From Enoplolaimus lenunculus (lineage: Eukaryota > Nematoda > Enoplea > Enoplida > Thoracostomopsidae), in the NCBI GenBank assembly GCA_030248215.1, contig JASANG010003597.1:1-64000 (forward strand): DNA of 64,000 nucleotides, written 5' to 3'. Numbering within the stretch: the stretch's first letter is position 1; each line of letters opens with the position of its first letter. Below, piece by piece: positions 46,762 through 64,000 of the stretch. The translations under genes and the position numbers were made by a program. The notes under the pieces were generated by a model. The model had not been told where the DNA came from. It did not search any database and saw nothing but the letters and a program-made list of their open reading frames with translations.

Positions 46762-48772
46762 CTGAACTCAGCATAAATATCGCTCTCAAAGCATAACATG
46801 AGAATCCGGTAAATTAAACTACGTGCGCTTTAATAAAACATCATTCTCAAATTTTTAATATCAAAAAATGTGCAAACGAAGAAAACTTTGATGTGCCGCA
46901 TAAACCGTTGATAAAAACTAAGTATCGATTTAACTTAATTCAAAAGTTCCAGTTATTATTTACTCAAAACCCACAAGTGGAAATACTGCGACTGTCGAAA
47001 TATTACGTTTACAATAACTTACTAGCTAACCAACCCTATCATTAATATTTCATATGACCCGAGGTTGCCTAAAATTTGATAAAAATATAAAACTTATTTT
47101 AATATCCAAATATCCGGCAATTTTTGCTGGATATTTATCCGGATATCCGAAATTAAATTTTGTTTTCAGATATTTGAAACTCGAATATCTGTTTTTTGGG
47201 TTTCATTCGCGGAAAAGTATTAGAAACATGTTTCTAAGCCTAAGCCTAAGCCTTAAAGCATAAAGAATGAGCATATTCCTAAGCCTAAGACGAAAGCCTA
47301 AGCCAAGCAAAAAATTAGTCTAAAGCTTCCAACTTCTGCCATATGTTTTGAATTTGTTAGGTTTTACGCTAAATTGTCTGCGAAATTTCGGAAATTCTTT
47401 CCTGAAAATTGTGACAAGAGTAAAACGAAACTCGCTAAAAACAGATAAATTTTGCAAAATTATACACAATTTGACTACCGAAATTCAGGCACCTCCGACA
47501 AAAATTTTACCGAAGCCGGAGCCGGAGCCAGAGGCAGATTTTTTGACGGAGTCGGAGACGGAGGCAGACTTCCTGTTGCACCCCGCTAACGAGCTGCTTG
47601 CTATGAGCGCAAAACATACAATTCTAAAATTTTTTATTTATTATATGCAAGTGTGTGAATTGAGCTGGGTATTCGATTTAGAAGATTGCTGTAATACTAA
47701 TAAATACTGGCGTTGGCCACCTGAAATTGAATAGATTTGGTTTGTCTCCGTCGGTTTAAATCACTGCAACAGAGATTCTATTGAATGTCTAAGTCGTTTT
47801 ACTCTCCATGAAGAAAGATCCGCATCGAAACATACTTCACGCTATAACTAACATCATCCAATGTTATGGAACATCCACGTTACTTCTCGCGCTACTGCAA
47901 AAAAATGTCTGGGTCTGAGTAAGACCCGACGTCATTTTAGCACACTATATTACGAGACCACTATAACGTCCGGTAGTCCCTATCGAGGACGGAAAGACAT
48001 ATTACACTGTGGTCATATAGCATCGCAAACATACATACAACAACACAAACACATATAGACACTTAATATTGTGCTTAATTTTTTCCTTTTGTCCCGACTC
48101 CCTTCGGACAGTGTCGGGATTTGTACACAGATCCCTACCGAGTGTTTGAACAAATTTTTACATTAGCGCGCGCATTATAAGGTAGATGACCCATTAATAA
48201 GTGGCGCCCCGTTTTCAGTGCTCATAAATCTATATTTTTTCGGCGCGCTAAGTTCAATAGCGTCATTTTCTGCGTTGTATGCCTTTAATTTTTTAATTAC
48301 TTTTGCTTAAAAAACCAAGACTGCTATGTAAGAAGCCCTTTTTCCATCAAACGAGCGAAGCTATTTATTGTGTAAACGAAACAACGGCCCATGTTAACTA
48401 TATAAGCGCCTGCCCACTGAGAATTTCCCAACGTCCCAATCTCCCAGTGCCCATAATCACAGTGTTCCAGTTTCCCAGTGCCCAGTCTCCGGCACACGGG
48501 GGGCTTTGGGTGGCCGTTCCCACCAAATTTGGTGGTTCCCCATTCACAAATAGACTCAGGCCAGACGTTGTAATTCAAGTTCATTTTTCAATCTATTCCG
48601 CACCCCCTCGTTCAGCAATTTTCAACTCTACCCGTATTTTGAACGAAATATAAAATTCGCATAGTTTTATAAAAGATATAAAATGCAGTGATATGTAAGT
48701 CAGCCGCGGCTGCACCGGTCGCAGGTGTACAGAAGGTAGTGACAGGTCACGCAACCCCAATTCCGAAACATA
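46762..48772. other. Divergent intergenic region, no gene supported
   Basis: The 3.9-kb interval between the CNOT4 and HSP70 start codons begins here. It contains ATATCCGGATATCC-rich MITE debris (about 47,100-47,200), CCTAAG telomere-like units (47,227-47,330), a GGAGCCGGAGCC stretch ending GTTGCACCCC (about 47,510-47,585), and CCCAGTGCCCA repeats (about 48,420-48,490). The ORFs present are in these repeats. Promoters for both genes should lie in the interval, but I cannot point to them. Confidence 0.45.
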
Positions 48773-49205
48773 CCTGTCCCGTTGTCCAATTGTCCCGCTT
48801 TCCCAGCGAAAATTTGCAGCTTTTCCCATTTCTCATTTGCCCGAAACAAACGTGTCCCATTTTCCCAGCGAAAAACTGCAGTTGACCCTTTTTTCCGTTT
48901 GCCCGAAACAGGCCTGTCCCATTGTCCTGTTTTCCCAGCGAAAATTTGCAGCTGTTCCGTTTTCCCATTTGCCCGGAACAAACCTGTCCCGTTTAATCGT
49001 TTTCCCCGCAAAAAAATTTGCAGCTGTCCCGCGTTCCCATTTGTACGAAACAGGCCTGTCCCGCTGTCTCATTTCCCAGCGATATTTGCAGCTGTCCCGG
49101 TTTCCCATTTGCCCGAAACAAACATGTTTTGTTTTCCCGTTTTTAAAGCGCAAAATTGCAGCTGTCCGTTTTCCCATTTGCCCGAAAACAGACCTGTCCC
49201 ATTTT
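48773..49205. repeat. Minisatellite, about 63-77 bp x 6-7
   Basis: Units carry CCTGTCCC, TTTTCCCAGCGAAAA, TTGCAGCTGTCCC and CCCATTTGCCCGAAAC. Unit starts at about 48,773, 48,850, 48,913, 48,980, 49,051, 49,120 and 49,192. Overlapping ORFs on both strands come from the repeat. Confidence 0.85.
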
Positions 49206-49390
49206 TTCCATCTGCGTGTAAATGCAGCCGGCAGGAGTGTATAAATTTGCCACTATTACACTCCTGTGTCTTGCTGTACAGCGGGTAAACGGGACTCCCT
49301 AAAAGTACTAAACATTGGCCCAATTTACTACTTAAAGTCCAAAATTGACTTTAAGTCGAAGGTCGGTTTAAGTCATGTTTGTACAACCCA

Positions 49391-49607
49391 CACTACAGAA
49401 ACTGGTGGGTCAAACTGACACTTCGAAATAGGATTTTCGGGACTACACAACTGAATCAACTTCAAATCCGCCAGAGTCAAATACGACTCACTGAGCGACT
49501 CGGCGAGGCGAATTTGACTCTGGCGGAGTCGACTTGTACTCAATTTGTGCAGTCCGGAAAAGCCTATTTCGAAGTGAGTCAATTTGACCAACCATTTTTT
49601 TGCAGTG
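49391..49607. mobile_element. Near-palindromic MITE
   Basis: Almost the whole 217 bp is one inverted repeat. CACTACAGAAACTGG, GACACTTCGAAATAGG and CCGCCAGAGTCAAA on the left pair with the reverse of TTTGACTCTGGCGG, CCTATTTCGAAGTGAG and TTTTTTTGCAGTG on the right. The target duplication and superfamily are not clear. Confidence 0.7.
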
Positions 49608-49872
49608 CAGCATTTAACATACAGTTTCGCTAGAGCGGCGCCGGGAGCAAATTCATATTGGGGTCACAATGGTTCCTAAAATGGGCGAACGCTAGAGAGT
49701 GTTATTTTGCCAAAATCACATTGTTTTGCGAAAAACATTTTGCGAAAAACATGTGACAGACAAGACGTTCCAGTAAACCGAGGTACTCAAATTAACTTTA
49801 AGCCGTATCGCAAAGCTTTTTTCGCTTTTCATCACCACATAAAATGAAATCGTTATGTTATTCACTGGCTAA

Positions 49873-50283
49873 TTATATAACGATGCCAAAAGGGTACAAC
49901 CGGAGGTTAGCCACCGGCTCCGGCATTTTTCGCTTTGGTTTGCACCCTGGTTCGCCCGGCAAGTTTCGTTGACCTCCGGTTGCGGCTCCGGCATTTTTCA
50001 CTTTCGGGTGCACCCTGGATACCAGTCTATTAATGCTTATCAGCATGTGGTTATCGCTTTTGTGTCTATGTGTGATCTGAACAGTGCCGGAGCAGGCAGG
50101 GGTCAGGGCTCTCCACTGACTCCACGCTGGAGGCCCCGACGTAGAGGTAGATCCAGAATTTCTCGGTGTTCGATGTGAGGTTCTTCGTCCGAGCTCACGC
50201 TCGTGTTTGATAGCTGTGGGGACACCCTTATATGAAAGTTTCGCAGAAAAGTAGCCAGTGGAAAATTTAGAAAGTGACTCCAT
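49873..50283 (-). CDS. Possible 5' exon of an unidentified divergent gene
   Basis: A minus-strand ATG at 50,283 opens a frame whose first 80 or so codons (MESLSKFSTGYFSAKLSYKG, KHERELGRRT) lie in GC-richer sequence than the surroundings, about 390 bp from the HSP70 start codon and pointing away from it. The frame then runs into MITE sequence near 50,030, so a donor such as GTATCC near 50,022 would be needed. I recognise no family and see no second exon. It may be chance. Confidence 0.22.
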   Translation of the reverse strand: MESLSKFSTGYFSAKLSYKGVPTAIKHERELGRRTSHRTPRNSGSTSTSGPPAWSQWRALTPACSGTVQITHRHKSDNHMLISINRLVSRVHPKVKNAGAATGGQRNLPGEPGCKPKRKMPEPVANLRLYPFGIVI

Positions 50284-50675
50284 CTTTAAAATGAATCACA
50301 CTTCGCGCGGAGCAGGAAATTTTTTAACATTTTTAACTAAAGTAGCTAAACAGCTCACAAGCAGCTGAAAATAGCGTAAATTTTATGCATGTGCCTACGA
50401 CTTTTCCAAACTAAAGCTCAAGTAGAACGAATTGACTTTAATGTATATATTTTCACATTTAGCTATAAGGTTAGCTTATCTGTTGCAATAAGGTGCTGTT
50501 CCTAACGAATTGGAGTTATCCGTTTAGTTGCGTGGCATGCCGAATTATAAAATTAACTTTGCTCTGAGTTACGTCCTCTTTTGAGCTTTGTATCTTTTTA
50601 TCATAGGTATAATACAAAACAGTAATAAATCCTACAATTTTAACGTTATATTCACATTAACAACGAACGCACGTG

Positions 50676-62629
<11,954 letters not shown>

Positions 62630-64000
62630 GTTAGCAAGAGAAACGAGTACAGTTTATCGGTTGCCAGCAAGCAATTGTGTATTGAAGCTAAGAATATGAA
62701 ATGGCTTTGCCCTCAGAGCTATAATAGACGAGGTCCGGTGATTGTAGAGAAACCCTGTTTTGACTATACGGATAATTTGTATTAACAAGTATAATATTGA
62801 TTTAGAGTGTCTGTTGGCTGGCAATGATTCTCAAAGACGTAGTGTGGACAAATTGGCAATAATTCGTTGGCTCTGTAAATCTAAACTACAATCAATTATT
62901 GATAGGTTAACTTATCGAAAACAAATTAATAGATAAATGATGCTGAATTTTTATACCACATATCACAACAAGTAGGTCTAAAATTACAATGTGGAAATTC
63001 CGATTCCTATTGATTGTGCAATCAGAATCGGAACTCGTTGTGAATCGGAATTCTGATCGGAATCGTAATTCCGATTGCACTCTGCAGTTGAAGTCAAGTA
63101 GAAAACTGATGATTGGCTTCACGCACACAATGACGTAGCGGTGTTTTTGTTTGTTTAACGTAATTTAGAAATAAAAGCGCTTTATGATTAGAGACACAGG
63201 CGAAATGACTGTTTCCCCTAACGAAACATTGATTCTATAAAGTGTATTATGTCTGAATCTATGAAAGCGCTTCTGTGTAAAGGAGCGGCCGGACATTAGG
63301 TTACGGTTCAGTTGCCGACAAAAAACCGGCATCTGTCTTTGCTTGCAAGTCTAGCCAAGAACGTCAAGTTTTTCGCACTGAGAAAAGTATATACTGACCA
63401 TTGATGCGCCGTTCATAATAAAAATAATTGATCCTAATTTTTTTAAGATAGGAAAGAATTTCTGTCTCCATTTACCCAAAGGTGAAACTTGTTGACCAAC
63501 ATTTTCCTTCTGCAGTTTGCTTTTACATTACAACAATTAAACTAATAAATCGCTGCAAAACTTTATTTTTTACTTTATTTATCAGTATAGGAATGGTGGC
63601 ACTAACGCAAGGATTGAAAACTTTCACAAAATTATCAGCTCCAATTATGTACAACAGACGTTGCGCACATATGAAATTGAACATAAGCGGATTATATGCG
63701 ACCGTTAGTGTTAATATTAATGAAAACAATACTTGGTGATCAACTCTGCAAAAAGCTCATTCACTTGTCCGTGCTGTGCAATTATATTTACTTGTTTACT
63801 TCCACACCCTCATGCCAAAGCTGAAGCGTAAACATAAGCCTAAGCCATCCATATCATAATGCAGTAAAATAACCACTTTGAAGGAACTTGGGTCTTCAAT
63901 AAAACAGTCAGGGTTGAATGAAGTAAACAAGTGCCCAATTTTTAGTGGTTCACCATATGCATTTAGGCCAAAATACAAGCAAAACATTGCTGCATCCTTT
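62630..64000. other. HSP70 intron 8, incomplete
   Basis: No further HSP70 exon is found. A TTCCGATTGCAC/GGAATTCTGATCGG-rich MITE remnant lies at about 62,995-63,085. The dispersed repeat shared with 46,285-46,615 lies at about 63,530-63,870, and a short AAAGGTGAA...CCTTCTGCAGTTTGC block at about 63,478 matches 61,776. Short ORFs have no motif. Confidence 0.6.

Overview
The window looks like nuclear DNA of a nematode. The evidence is a nematode-type cuticle collagen with the family's N-terminal domain and furin-like site, degenerate copies of the nematode telomere hexamer TTAGGC, GT-AG spliced genes, and an AT-rich, repeat-laden sequence with introns of 0.14 to 3.2 kb, much longer than in Caenorhabditis. 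An enoplean (clade I) worm is a guess. I cannot name the species.

Layout. 1-9.0 kb holds repeats: telomere-like MITEs, tandem duplications, and two Helentron-type nonautonomous elements with tandem core repeats. 9.1-10.2 kb holds one long plus-strand ORF resembling the ligand-binding and membrane part of an ionotropic glutamate receptor-like protein. 11.3-13.1 kb holds a three-exon minus-strand cuticle collagen. 13.1-23.3 kb has no gene that I can support and is filled with MITEs and old dispersed repeats. 23.35-46.76 kb is one 19-exon minus-strand gene, a CNOT4 (Not4) E3 ubiquitin ligase, whose exons join in phase into about 2,417 codons. That is several times the length of human CNOT4. 46.8-50.6 kb is a repeat-rich divergent intergenic region. 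50.68 kb to beyond the right edge is a plus-strand, intron-rich cytosolic HSP70/HSC70 gene, with eight exons visible (425 codons) and the rest outside the window.

The genes are not a functional cluster: mRNA decay and ubiquitination (CNOT4), protein folding (HSP70), cuticle (collagen), and a possible receptor-like membrane protein. What unites the window is transposon load. At least four short inverted-repeat families make about 8-bp target duplications (hAT-like), several copies have identical duplications and are therefore young, and many sit inside one another. One 2.9-kb element in CNOT4 intron 4 is a giant inverted repeat built from 82-bp satellite units. HSP70 exon 2 is pinned between a MITE about 28 bp upstream and a Helentron a few bases downstream.

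I found no CRISPR array, operon or virus-like element. The best candidates for something undescribed are the satellite-armed foldback element, the very long CNOT4, the pore-less receptor-like ORF, and a tRNA-bearing insertion with target duplication.
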